The notes beneath the pieces were generated by a model. That model had not been told where the DNA came from and made no database searches. It worked only from the letters and a program-made list of their open reading frames with translations. Source: Spirochaetaceae bacterium (GTDB lineage Bacteria > Spirochaetota > Spirochaetia > Treponematales > Breznakiellaceae). Taken from it: a DNA stretch of 7,160 nucleotides. Below, in pieces: positions 1 to 6,367 of this stretch. The stretch is from NCBI GenBank assembly GCA_031257075.1, contig JAIRPM010000011.1, forward strand, positions 1-7,160, read 5' to 3'. The stretch's first letter is position 1; the number at the start of each line of letters is the position of its first letter. The position numbers and the translations under genes are program-made.

Positions 1-732
1 GGGCGGAATACCGGTATGAACCTAGAAGCCATTATTGCCGCAAAGCCGGATTTGCTCATCGACTTGGGCGAGGCTATGCCGAATATTGCTTCGGATATGG
101 ACGGGCTTTCCGCGCAAATTGGGATTCCGGTGGTGTTCATCGAAGCAACGCTGGAAACGATGAGCGGCGCTTATCGCGCTCTGGGCGAACTTCTGGACGA
201 AGAAGCGGCGGCGGGAGAACTTGCCGCCTATGTTGACGAAACCTTTGCGGATGCCGCCGCCCGCCGCGCCCGTATTCCGCCGGAAAAGCGGCTTTCGGTA
301 TATCTGGGCGAAGGCAAAGGCGGCTTGCAAACAAACGCGCGGGGCTCAATTCACGCCGATGTGATAGAGTATGCGGGCGGCATAAACGCGGCGGATTTTG
401 GTACCGAGCCGGTAGGCGGCATGGCACCGGTGTCTCTTGAACAGGTTGTGCTTTGGAACCCCGATGTAATAATTCTTGGCGGGGGCATAGATGCCGCCGG
501 GGTTGCCCGTGATGCAGGCTGGCAGCCGGTCAGCGCTGTGCGTTCAGGGCGTGTCTACGATGTGCCGCAGCAGCCGTGGAGTTGGGTTGGCCGCCCGCCT
601 TCGGTCAACCGGCTCATCGGTATAAAATGGCTCGGCAATTTGCTCTACCCGGACATCTTCGATTACGACATCACCGCCGAAACCCGCCGTTTTTACCGGC
701 TGTTCTACCATGCGGAACTTACTTATTTCTGA
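1..732 (+). CDS. ABC substrate-binding protein, iron-siderophore/cobalamin type (5' partial)
   Basis: The reading frame is open from base 1, so the gene starts outside the window; the Met at base 16 is internal. About 243 residues are visible before TGA at 730-732. The sequence matches the periplasmic-binding family of Fe(III)-siderophore, haem and B12 importers (FhuD/BtuF type). Near the start comes 'NLEAIIAAKPDLLIDLG', the usual strand-turn at the end of the N-terminal lobe. Then there is a long helix rich in Glu and Ala, and a C-terminal lobe with 'ADVIEYAGGINAA', 'VSLEQVVLWNPDVIILGG' and 'GRPPSVNRLIGIKWLGNLLYP'. The last of these is very characteristic of iron-complex binders. The protein would capture a metal complex outside the inner membrane and deliver it to a permease-ATPase pair. 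No permease or ATPase of this class follows downstream, so any partners must be upstream or elsewhere. The signal peptide or lipobox cannot be seen. The ligand is not determined. Confidence 0.85.
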   Translation, partial: GRNTGMNLEAIIAAKPDLLIDLGEAMPNIASDMDGLSAQIGIPVVFIEATLETMSGAYRALGELLDEEAAAGELAAYVDETFADAAARRARIPPEKRLSVYLGEGKGGLQTNARGSIHADVIEYAGGINAADFGTEPVGGMAPVSLEQVVLWNPDVIILGGGIDAAGVARDAGWQPVSAVRSGRVYDVPQQPWSWVGRPPSVNRLIGIKWLGNLLYPDIFDYDITAETRRFYRLFYHAELTYF

Positions 733-888
733 AGATGGAAAATCCAATAGCCGCTGCCCCTGCATTTTTGCCCACACTCCCAAGGGAACGTCTGCGGAAC
801 AGCCTGATTGTTTGCCCTGCTTGCAATGGAGGCGGCTAATGCCGGCACCGAATCCTTGTCTTCCGCATTCGGAATAGCCTTCGCTTGC

Positions 889-917
889 TTGACATCTCCG
901 CCGCATTGCCGCATACT
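889..917 (+). promoter_or_regulatory. sigma70-type promoter of the TPR gene
   Basis: A perfect -35 TTGACA (889-894) is followed after 17 nt by CATACT (912-917), which matches 4 of 6 bases of TATAAT. The predicted start of transcription is near 924. That leaves about 70 nt of leader before the ATG at 994 and places the 929-965 stem-loop at the 5' end of the mRNA. Confidence 0.6.
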
Positions 918-928
918 GAAAGTAATAA

Positions 929-965
929 GGAAATGCTGATAAAAATCAATGGTATCAGCGTTTCC
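929..965. repeat. Palindromic repeat R1, leader stem-loop
   Basis: GGAAATGCTGATA (929-941) pairs with TATCAGCGTTTCC (953-965) around an 11-nt loop. The stem is 13 bp with a single G-T pair as RNA. The arm shares the core GGAA...CGCTGAT with the palindromes at 1714-1758, 6512-6552 and 6584-6634. It lies just after the predicted transcription start of the TPR gene and 15 nt before its ribosome-binding site, so it may stabilise the mRNA 5' end or tune translation. That role is inferred. Confidence 0.65.
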
Positions 966-993
966 ATGAAAGAAATCTGGAAGGGAAGGTTTA

Positions 994-1713
994 ATGTTTC
1001 AAAAGGCGATGCCGATTGTTTCGGCGCGGAAACCGTCTGAATACGAAGAAGGTATGCGGCATTTTTCAAAAAAACGCTGGGATGCGGCGCTGCAATCGTT
1101 TCAAGCAGTGGATGCCGCCCATTGTACGGACAACGAAAAGGCCGACATTGCGTACTACTTAGGGCTGTGTTATACCAAACTGGAACGTTACAACGATGCG
1201 CTGCTCTATCTGGAACAGGTAGTAACGAGCAATGCCGCCGCCCTGCGGGTATGCCAATGCCGTTTAACCCTTGCGTATATTTATATGATTACCCGCCGCG
1301 CAAAGATGGCGGAATTTGAACTTGAACGGCTGCTCAAAAGCGGCTTCAAATCAGTGCAGATTTATACCATGCTGGGATTTTCCGCATGGGCGCAGCAGGA
1401 TTTTGACCGCGCTGTTGAATACTACGAACAAGCGCTGGAAATCGACCAAACGAATACTACCGCAATGAACGGGCTTGGGTTCGTTCTTGCCGACCAGGAC
1501 CGCGATGTCAAACGCGGCATCGAACTTTGCAAAAAAGCCGTTGACCGGAAACCCCAGAACGCCGCCTATCTTGATTCGCTGGGCTGGGCCTATTTCAAAA
1601 ATGGCGACATCAACGAAGCCCGTAATTGCCTGCGCCGCGCTCTCGATATAGCCCCCCGCCAGAAAGAAATCAGCCTGCACATGAAAACCGTTATGGGGAA
1701 TGAAGCGTCCTAA
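994..1713 (+). CDS. TPR-repeat protein
   Basis: A 239-residue protein with no signal peptide or membrane segment, so probably cytoplasmic. It is almost entirely tetratricopeptide repeats. Helix pairs with the W/Y-G/A-Y-A-P pattern can be placed at about residues 15-45 ('EYEEGMRHFSKKRWDAALQS'), 50-83 ('AYYLGLCYTKLERYNDAL'), 121-153 ('YTMLGFSAWAQQDFDRAVEY'), 155-188 and 189-222 ('LDSLGWAYFKNGDINEARNC'), with a degenerate one near 84-117. TPRs form a superhelical scaffold for protein binding; the partner cannot be read from the sequence. Start choice: ATG 994 is preceded by AAGGGAAGGT (981-990), a good Shine-Dalgarno. The promoter at 889-917 suggests it is transcribed alone, and the convergent gene ends 54 nt downstream. 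Small stand-alone TPR proteins are common in spirochaetes, but no specific gene name is justified. Confidence 0.9.
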   Translation: MFQKAMPIVSARKPSEYEEGMRHFSKKRWDAALQSFQAVDAAHCTDNEKADIAYYLGLCYTKLERYNDALLYLEQVVTSNAAALRVCQCRLTLAYIYMITRRAKMAEFELERLLKSGFKSVQIYTMLGFSAWAQQDFDRAVEYYEQALEIDQTNTTAMNGLGFVLADQDRDVKRGIELCKKAVDRKPQNAAYLDSLGWAYFKNGDINEARNCLRRALDIAPRQKEISLHMKTVMGNEAS

Positions 1714-1758
1714 GGAAAGCAGCCGCTGATTTATGCCCGATTGCTTATCAGCGTTTCT
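1714..1758. repeat. Palindromic repeat R2 between convergent genes
   Basis: CGCTGAT (1724-1730) pairs with ATCAGCG (1747-1753), and GGAAA (1714-1718) can pair with TTTCT (1754-1758), leaving a 5-nt bulge, GCAGC. This bulged design is the same as in R4. It begins right after the TPR stop codon and ends 8 nt before the end of the convergent ABC gene, so it lies at the 3' ends of both mRNAs. There is no T-run on either side, so it is not a classic intrinsic terminator. It could protect 3' ends or terminate weakly. Confidence 0.5.
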
Positions 1759-1766
1759 GTGCCGCT

Positions 1767-3371
1767 TTAACAGGCCGGCAGCGCGGCGCTAAGCAGTTTA
1801 CGGGTGTATTCTTCTTTTGGATGGTTGAAAATCGCGTCTGTCGGGCCGCTTTCTATACATTTTCCCGCATGCATTATCAAAAGGCGCGAGCAAAAGCTTT
1901 TAACCAAACTTAAATCATGACTGATAAAAAGGTATGTCATACCATATTTCTTTTGCAAAGCGCGGAGCAAGTTGATAACTTGGAACTGCACGGTGCGGTC
2001 AAGGCTCGATGTAGGCTCATCAAGCACAAGCACTTCCGGCTTTAGCACAAGGCTGCGGGCAATGGCAATACGCTGGCGCTGGCCGCCGGAAAATTCGTTG
2101 GGATAACGGCCTAAAAAAGCGGCATCGTCCATCCCCACATCGGCAAGCGCGGCGCGAACCCGCGCCTCCCGTTCCGCCGGAGTCAGCCGTTCATGTATCA
2201 AAAGCCCTTCGCCCACCAGCGCGCGGATAGTCATGCGGGGTGAAAGCGAGCCAAACGGGTCCTGAAAGATTATCTGCAAATTCCGGCGCAAAGGCCGCAG
2301 CGCCTTCTCGGCGGCGGGGAGAGGGCTTCCTTGAACAAAAAAATCGCCTTCACTGGGAATAAGGCGCAGCAGCGCCTTGCCCAGCGTTGTTTTACCGCTG
2401 CCGCTTTCACCGGCTATTCCCAGCGTTTCGCCTTTGCGCACATAAAAATCAACGCCGTCAACAGCATTGACGTATCCGGCCGTGCGGCGAAACAGCCCTT
2501 TGCGTACCGGAAAACGCACACGTATTCCGCGCCCTTCCACAGCAAGCGGCGCGTCATTTTCGGGCAACGGCGGCGGGTCATTGAAGCCGGCCGCAAGCAA
2601 AAGGCGCGTGTATTCATGCTGTGGGGAAGCAAACAATTCGGCGGTTTTGTTTTCCTCGACTATAAGCCCTTCTTTCATTACGGCAACACGGTCGGCAAAT
2701 GATTTAACCAAATTCAAATCGTGGGTGATAAAAAAGACGGCAAGCCCCATTTCTTTTTGCAACGATTTGATAAGCGCCAGAATCTGCGCCTGCGTAGTAA
2801 CATCGAGCGCGGTGGTAGGTTCGTCAGCGATAAGGAGGCGCGGTTTGTTGATGAGCGCCATTGCTATCATAACGCGCTGGCGTTCCCCGCCGGACAATTC
2901 ATGCGGATACGCGCCCAGCCGCCCGGCGGCATCCCGCAGGCCGGCATGTTCCAGGCTTTGGACGATGAGCGGACGCGCCGCTTTCCGGCTGATTCCGCCG
3001 TGGAGCGCGAGCGTTTCGCCAAGTTGTTTTTCTATCGTGTGCAGAGGGTTAAGGCTGGTCATCGGCTCTTGAAACACCATACCGGTTTCTTTGCCGCGAA
3101 GTGTGCGCAGCCGCGCCGCGCTCATTTTGAGTACATCCTCACCGTCAAAAAGAATTTCGCCGCGCGGATATTGAATCCACTGTTCGTTTTGCAGGCGCAG
3201 CAGCGCCTGAGCGCTCACTGTTTTGCCGCTGCCGCTTTCACCCACCAGCGCGAATGTTTCACCGGCATGTACGGTTATATTGATACCGCGCACCGCTTCG
3301 GGGGCATCGTTTGATTCCGCGCCAGCAAACCGGGCATGAAAGTCGATATATTGAACAAGCGGCATGTGCAT
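1767..3371 (-). CDS. Fused two-domain ABC ATPase, oligopeptide/microcin C (YejF-like) type
   Basis: A 534-residue cytoplasmic ATPase in which two nucleotide-binding domains of the Dpp/Opp class are joined in one chain, as in YejF and GsiA. NBD1 has Walker A GESGSGKT (44-51), Q-loop 'FQEP' (Gln101), signature LSGGERQ (159-165), Walker B 'LLIADEP' (179-185) and switch His217. NBD2 has GESGSGKT (321-328), Q-loop Gln370, FSGGQRQ (427-433), 'VLVLDEP' (447-453) and His485. All catalytic elements are intact in both halves. A short Pro-rich linker near 265-275 joins the domains, and 'EEYTRKLLSA' near the C-terminus is typical of peptide-transport ATPases. It would energise import of peptides or peptide-like compounds with permeases that are not in this window. 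Start: ATG 3371 has GGTGG (3379-3383) 7 nt upstream; a second in-frame ATG at 3365 is too far from it. The gene begins 3 nt after the glycerate kinase stop, which suggests one mRNA and coupled translation. Confidence 0.93.
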   Translation of the reverse strand: MHMPLVQYIDFHARFAGAESNDAPEAVRGINITVHAGETFALVGESGSGKTVSAQALLRLQNEQWIQYPRGEILFDGEDVLKMSAARLRTLRGKETGMVFQEPMTSLNPLHTIEKQLGETLALHGGISRKAARPLIVQSLEHAGLRDAAGRLGAYPHELSGGERQRVMIAMALINKPRLLIADEPTTALDVTTQAQILALIKSLQKEMGLAVFFITHDLNLVKSFADRVAVMKEGLIVEENKTAELFASPQHEYTRLLLAAGFNDPPPLPENDAPLAVEGRGIRVRFPVRKGLFRRTAGYVNAVDGVDFYVRKGETLGIAGESGSGKTTLGKALLRLIPSEGDFFVQGSPLPAAEKALRPLRRNLQIIFQDPFGSLSPRMTIRALVGEGLLIHERLTPAEREARVRAALADVGMDDAAFLGRYPNEFSGGQRQRIAIARSLVLKPEVLVLDEPTSSLDRTVQFQVINLLRALQKKYGMTYLFISHDLSLVKSFCSRLLIMHAGKCIESGPTDAIFNHPKEEYTRKLLSAALPAC

Positions 3372-3374
3372 GTA

Positions 3375-4517
3375 TCAGCCACCAAAAAGGCGTTTGAAGC
3401 GCATAATGTTTTCCATGGTAAGCGCCATATCGGTTTTTGCCCGCGCTTTTGCCTTTGAAAAATCGACAGCGACACGGTTGATGCTAAAAATAGCCGAAAC
3501 GCCGCTGTCATAAGCCGCTTCGATGCCGTCACCGATATCGCCGACAACGGCAATGAGCGGCACGCCGGCCTTTTTTGTCCGCCGTGCTATGCCAATCACC
3601 ACTTTGCCGCGCAGGCTTTGCGTGTCGATTTTGCCTTCGCCGGAAAACACGCAATCCGCGCCCGCAAGCAATTCGTCAAATTTCACCGTGTCAAGCACGG
3701 TTTCAATTCCCATTTTGAGCGTTGACCCGAGAAAAACGTTCATCCCATAGCCCATACCGCCGGCCGCGCCCGCGCCGGGCATTGCCGCCTTGTCAAGCCC
3801 TAAGCAGGCGCGAACTGTGCCGGCAAGCGCCTTCAAGCCGTCATCCAGGAATTGAACGGCCTGCGTGTCCGCGCCTTTTTGCGGGGCAAAAACAAAGGCG
3901 GCGCCGTTTTCACCGTAGAGCGGGTTGTCGATGTCGCACATAGTTATCAATTCGGCTGTTTCCAGCCGCGCATCCCTGCCGGAAACATCAATACGGGCAA
4001 TGTCTTTCAGGGTGCCGCCAACAGGCACAAAGGCGGCGCCGTTTTTGTCAAAGAAACGGACACCCAACGCCGCAGCCGCGCCGCAGCCGCCATCGTTGGT
4101 TGCGCTGCCGCCCAGCCCTATTATCAGTTTTGTACAGCCGGCATCCAGCGCCGCTTTTATAAGTTCGCCCGCGCCGTAGGTGGTGGCCTGCAAAGGGTTC
4201 AGGCGGGGCAGCGCAAGCGGCAAACCGGCGGCGGCGGCCATTTCGACAACGCCGGTTTTTGCGCCGGTTTCGTTGATAATGCCAAAAAAACCTTCCACAG
4301 GCTGTTCAAAAGGCCCCTGCACGGTTGTTTTTATCTTTTCGCCGCCCAGCGCTGTAAGAAAAGCGTCCACGCTTCCCTCGCCGCCGTCCGCGACAGGAAT
4401 GCTTATCACCCGCGCATCCGGCTCGAATTTCAGGATAGCGCGTTCCATAATAGCGCAAATTTCCGCCGAACTCATCGTTCCTTTGAATGAATCGGGTATC
4501 AATAAAATCTTTTTCAT
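3375..4517 (-). CDS. Glycerate kinase (GlxK/GarK family)
   Basis: A 380-residue protein, the normal full length for the family of ATP-dependent D-glycerate kinases that make 2-phosphoglycerate (some members 3-phosphoglycerate). This feeds glycerate from glyoxylate, serine or sugar-acid breakdown into lower glycolysis. Family hallmarks are PDSFKGT (8-14), PVADGGEGS (41-49), 'GLGGSATNDGGCG' (134-146), 'AAGGMGYG' (251-258) and 'FSGEGKIDTQS' (291-301), which together form the nucleotide- and substrate-binding cleft. ATG 4517 is preceded by GGAAGG about 8 nt upstream (+ strand 4526-4531), supporting this start. It is the first gene of a two-gene minus-strand unit, followed after 3 nt by the ABC ATPase. 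None of the usual partners (tartronate semialdehyde reductase, glyoxylate carboligase, sugar-acid dehydratase) is in view, so the physiological source of glycerate is unknown. Confidence 0.95.
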   Translation of the reverse strand: MKKILLIPDSFKGTMSSAEICAIMERAILKFEPDARVISIPVADGGEGSVDAFLTALGGEKIKTTVQGPFEQPVEGFFGIINETGAKTGVVEMAAAAGLPLALPRLNPLQATTYGAGELIKAALDAGCTKLIIGLGGSATNDGGCGAAAALGVRFFDKNGAAFVPVGGTLKDIARIDVSGRDARLETAELITMCDIDNPLYGENGAAFVFAPQKGADTQAVQFLDDGLKALAGTVRACLGLDKAAMPGAGAAGGMGYGMNVFLGSTLKMGIETVLDTVKFDELLAGADCVFSGEGKIDTQSLRGKVVIGIARRTKKAGVPLIAVVGDIGDGIEAAYDSGVSAIFSINRVAVDFSKAKARAKTDMALTMENIMRFKRLFGG

Positions 4518-4535
4518 ATCCGTGCCTTCCGCCGC

Positions 4536-4551
4536 ATCAGTGCTTCCCTAG
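4536..4551. repeat. Half-site of the palindromic repeat family
   Basis: ATCAGTGCTTCCCTAG is identical base for base to 6621-6636, the right arm of palindrome R4. No matching left arm is present here, so it is a solo arm or a remnant. It lies in the short leader of the glycerate kinase gene, between the AT-rich -10-like region and the Shine-Dalgarno. Confidence 0.55.
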
Positions 4552-4585
4552 TGTATATAATGTTTGGCCGTTTGCCAAGGGGCAA
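4552..4585 (-). promoter_or_regulatory. Likely promoter of glycerate kinase-ABC unit
   Basis: Reading the minus strand, an AT-rich segment CATTATATACA (4552-4562) offers a -10. Two -35 candidates exist: TTGGCA (4573-4578), 15 nt from TATACA, and TTGCCC (4580-4585), 17 nt from CATTAT. Neither pair is ideal, so the exact hexamers are uncertain. A promoter is expected because the porin terminator lies directly upstream. Two overlapping inverted repeats, TTGGC/GCCAA (4564-4578) and TTTGCC/GGCAAA (4571-4586), cover the -35 zone and could be an operator. Confidence 0.35.
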
Positions 4586-4625
4586 AAAAAAAGAGACGCT
4601 CCTGCACCGCTACAGTTGCGTCTCT
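4584..4625 (-). terminator. Intrinsic terminator of the outer-membrane barrel gene
   Basis: On the minus strand AGAGACGC and GCGTCTCT (plus-strand positions 4618-4625 and 4592-4599) form an 8-bp perfect stem around an 18-nt loop, followed directly by a run of T (A 4584-4592 on the plus strand). It sits 26 nt after the porin stop codon and separates that gene from glycerate kinase. This is a textbook Rho-independent terminator. Confidence 0.85.
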
Positions 4626-4650
4626 AATTCTTCTTACGAAGAAGGTTAAA

Positions 4651-5961
4651 CTAGAAAGTGTAGATAAAGTCCAACTGGATGTTGTGGTTCACAGCGCCAT
4701 CAGGTTTGCTTTGTCCTGTTACGTCATACCAGCCGGGTGTCCAGGTTTCAAGCAGATAGAACAGCACAAACTGGGCATTGGGGCTGATGGTAAAGGTCGC
4801 CTTCGGTTTTACGCCGAGCGCGAACTCGCCTTTCCAGTCCTTGGCAGGGTCTGGGTCAATGTCACCGACCTTGTATATGTTGTCATAGATGCCAACGGGG
4901 ATTTCAAGCCCGAGTCCAAGCCAACTGTTGACCGTGTAGCCCGCTTTCGGGGTGAGTTGCAAATCCCAGACACCCAAACCCTTGCCATCCTGGGCAGTCT
5001 GCCCGAGGCCGAATACCGCTTTCAAGCCCACATAGAAAGGCTCGCTGATGTAGTAGAGGCCCTGCACGGCAATACCGAATGTACCGGCTTCCTTTTTGTA
5101 CCTCTCGGAGTCGTCTTTGTCATCGTTTTTGCCGGTGGTCGCAAAGTAAGCGTCCAGGTCCAGTTTGAGATTGGTTACGCCGTAGAAATAGGCGCTTGCA
5201 AGAAGGCCGAAGTCCGCGCCGCCACGCTGTTTATGGTGGACATTGTTGAGAACGAAATATTTTTTTATATCATCAACTGTTCCGCTTTTATCGTGGCTTT
5301 TGAAGTTTTCAATGAAGATACCGGTTGCATTGTTGTTGTCGTCACGGATGATGAATTCCGCCGCGACACCGAACGGTTCGGTCTTGTACTTCAAGCCGAT
5401 AACGGTGCCGAGGAAGGCACCGTTAAATTTTTTCGACTCAGCCTGGCCTGTTAGGACGTTTTTCAGGTTGACGGTATTTACACCGATAGAAAACGCTTCG
5501 ATAGGGCGGATTTCCAACTTTACGCCGTGGTAATTATCAATGTTGTCATCGATATTGAACCCGTCAAAGGTTCCCCACTTCGCGTTGTCGAGCATACCGG
5601 CGGACACTTCCACGATGTTGTTAAGAAACGAAAACCAGCCGTATGCATGGCCTATCGGCGAAAACACATTGGGTGCCAACGGATGGTTGTCATCATCGGC
5701 GCGGAGACGCACGGACGCGCCCGCATTGGCGGTGGCATAGTCCACCTGCACATCAGCGCGGAACTGCTTACCGGCATCATCGTTGTACGGCTGAATCGTA
5801 AGGTCTTCACTATGAGCGCCTGATTTTTCGTTACCGGCTTCCAATTTAATACCGGTTTTTATAGCTCCGGTAATTTTGAGAGCCCCACCTTCCTCATCTT
5901 GCGCCCACAGAGCCGGAAGGGCAAGGGACGCAATGAACAAAACTGAAAATACTTTTTTCAC
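4651..5961 (-). CDS. Outer-membrane beta-barrel protein (porin-like)
   Basis: A 436-residue exported protein. Residues 1-20 are a classical signal peptide (KK, then a hydrophobic FSVLFIASLALPAL core, with cleavage expected after LWA, before Gln21); there is no lipobox Cys. The mature chain has no cysteine and is built of alternating polar/hydrophobic segments rich in Gly, Tyr, Phe and Asp. Examples are 'FGLLASAYFYG', 'LDLDAYFATTG', 'FGIAVQGLYYI' and 'GLGLEIPVGIY'. These are separated by Asp/Asn-rich loops such as 'RDDNNNATG' and 'NDDKDDSERY'. It ends in 'LDFIYTF', the terminal aromatic signature read by the BAM machinery. These are features of spirochaetal outer-membrane barrels; transport specificity cannot be read. 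The start is GTG at 5961, with a perfect AGGAGG 8 nt upstream. It has its own terminator downstream. Upstream lies an unusually long, signal-rich leader region (6008-6400) that may control it. Confidence 0.85.
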   Translation of the reverse strand: MKKVFSVLFIASLALPALWAQDEEGGALKITGAIKTGIKLEAGNEKSGAHSEDLTIQPYNDDAGKQFRADVQVDYATANAGASVRLRADDDNHPLAPNVFSPIGHAYGWFSFLNNIVEVSAGMLDNAKWGTFDGFNIDDNIDNYHGVKLEIRPIEAFSIGVNTVNLKNVLTGQAESKKFNGAFLGTVIGLKYKTEPFGVAAEFIIRDDNNNATGIFIENFKSHDKSGTVDDIKKYFVLNNVHHKQRGGADFGLLASAYFYGVTNLKLDLDAYFATTGKNDDKDDSERYKKEAGTFGIAVQGLYYISEPFYVGLKAVFGLGQTAQDGKGLGVWDLQLTPKAGYTVNSWLGLGLEIPVGIYDNIYKVGDIDPDPAKDWKGEFALGVKPKATFTISPNAQFVLFYLLETWTPGWYDVTGQSKPDGAVNHNIQLDFIYTF

Positions 5962-5969
5962 AGTACTTT

Positions 5970-5975
5970 CCTCCT
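5970..5975 (-). promoter_or_regulatory. Shine-Dalgarno that fixes the GTG start of the barrel gene
   Basis: CCTCCT on the plus strand is AGGAGG on the coding strand, 8 nt before the GTG codon at 5961-5959. This full-consensus site justifies the non-ATG start and suggests strong translation. A small inverted repeat, CCGC/GCGG (5986-5997), lies just upstream. Confidence 0.85.
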
Positions 5976-6007
5976 AAAAATTTCCCCGCATACGCGGAGA
6001 GGTTTCA

Positions 6008-6337
6008 TCAGACAAGCCCGCGGTGTAGGCCTGCCCTGCCCGCGCCTTGCGGCACGGATATAAAAAAAGCCGTTCCACATCCCATACGGGACAAGCGGAC
6101 GGCATTTTTCCAGAGATAAAAGAACGCGCCCAATGACGCGAACATAAAAAAAAGCGGCAAACAGCCTGTTACGGGCGCGATTGCAACGCTTTTACATGAG
6201 AATGTTTTAGTATGTTTGGGATTCTGTGCCCTTAGGCTTAGGGCAGACTTATGACCTGTACTGTACTGTACTGTACTGTACTGTACTGTACTCACGGCAT
6301 TGGCATTATAGTGTGCGGTCAACGTTTGTTTACCCAT
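6008..6337 (-). CDS. Possible small protein with slippage-prone YSTVQ repeat (doubtful)
   Basis: A 109-residue frame starting at ATG 6337, with AGGGG (6344-6348) 6 nt upstream. A longer start at 6379 would lie upstream of the predicted transcription start and is unlikely. The N-terminal part, 'MGKQTLTAHYNANAV', runs into a Y-S-T-V-Q repeat encoded by seven TACAG units. Then come a basic stretch and a hydrophobic segment, 'CLPLFFMFASLGAFFYLW' (about residues 70-87), which could span a membrane. In the other two frames after the repeat, stops come at once (6249-6251 and 6238-6240), so only copy numbers congruent to seven modulo three keep it open. Against it: no recognisable family, the hydrophobic part is largely a product of a T-rich tract, and the frame runs through the terminator-like hairpin at 6062-6103, so a terminated mRNA would have no stop codon. 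It may be leader RNA, not a gene. Confidence 0.25.
   Translation of the reverse strand: MGKQTLTAHYNANAVSTVQYSTVQYSTGHKSALSLRAQNPKHTKTFSCKSVAIAPVTGCLPLFFMFASLGAFFYLWKNAVRLSRMGCGTAFFISVPQGAGRAGLHRGLV
6062..6103 (-). terminator. Terminator-like hairpin upstream of the barrel gene
   Basis: On the minus strand GCCGT and ACGGC (plus-strand 6099-6103 and 6069-6073) close a structured stem with an inner TCCC/GGGA pair (6080-6083/6088-6091) and tetraloop. Seven Ts follow (A 6062-6068). On the plus strand the same hairpin is followed by ATTTTT (6104-6109), so it could work both ways. It lies about 100 nt before the porin start and about 260 nt after the start point predicted from the promoter at 6368-6396. 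It is therefore either the end of a short transcript or an attenuator in the porin leader. Confidence 0.6.
6256..6290. repeat. Pentanucleotide tandem repeat, (CTGTA)7
   Basis: Seven perfect copies of CTGTA (TACAG on the minus strand) with no interruption, plus a partial unit 'ct'. Short perfect tandem repeats of a length not divisible by three change copy number by polymerase slippage, and each change shifts the frame. Here the tract is inside the open frame starting at 6337 and in the minus-strand leader upstream of the barrel gene. This resembles contingency loci of surface-protein genes. Confidence 0.95.
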
Positions 6338-6345
6338 ATTTTTCC

Positions 6346-6360
6346 CCTGCTTTTTGCAGG
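6346..6360 (-). promoter_or_regulatory. 5'-terminal hairpin overlapping a Shine-Dalgarno
   Basis: CCTGC-AAAAA-GCAGG on the minus strand is a perfect 5-bp stem with a 5-nt loop. From the promoter at 6368-6396 transcription should begin near 6361, so the hairpin would be the first thing in the RNA. Its 3' arm shares AGG with the AGGGG ribosome-binding site (6344-6348) of the frame at 6337. It could stabilise the RNA or limit ribosome access. Confidence 0.45.
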
Positions 6361-6367
6361 CTACTTT

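Noticed and set aside
735..839. 34-codon plus-strand frame (begins MENPIAAAP, ends CPACNGGG) just after the binding-protein stop
   Set aside because: The spacing looks operon-like, but the Shine-Dalgarno is weak, the frame is short and there is no recognisable domain. It could be a remnant of a lost downstream gene, but this cannot be supported.
861..874. TTCCG-CATT-CGGAA hairpin as terminator of the binding-protein gene
   Set aside because: Only a 5-bp stem with no T-run after it, so a terminator cannot be supported.
934..1041. 35-codon frame overlapping the start of the TPR gene (MLIKINGISVSM...)
   Set aside because: Its first half is the R1 palindrome and its second half is an out-of-frame reading of the TPR gene start. 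The ribosome-binding site at 981-990 serves ATG 994.
3852..4490. Plus-strand open frame of 212 codons inside glycerate kinase
   Set aside because: It is antisense to a gene with all family motifs; the long frame is a by-product of GC-biased third positions. The same applies to plus-strand frames at 2467-3072 and 2721-3314 within the ABC gene.
4564..5454. A 296-codon open frame on the plus strand
   Set aside because: It lies antisense to the porin-like gene, starts within that gene's terminator, shows no family or signal sequence, and mirrors the porin's codon pattern. The minus strand has signal peptide, Shine-Dalgarno, terminal Phe and terminator.
6256..6290. CRISPR array or other spaced-repeat system
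   Set aside because: The repeats are contiguous five-base units without spacers, and no cas-like genes are present in the window.
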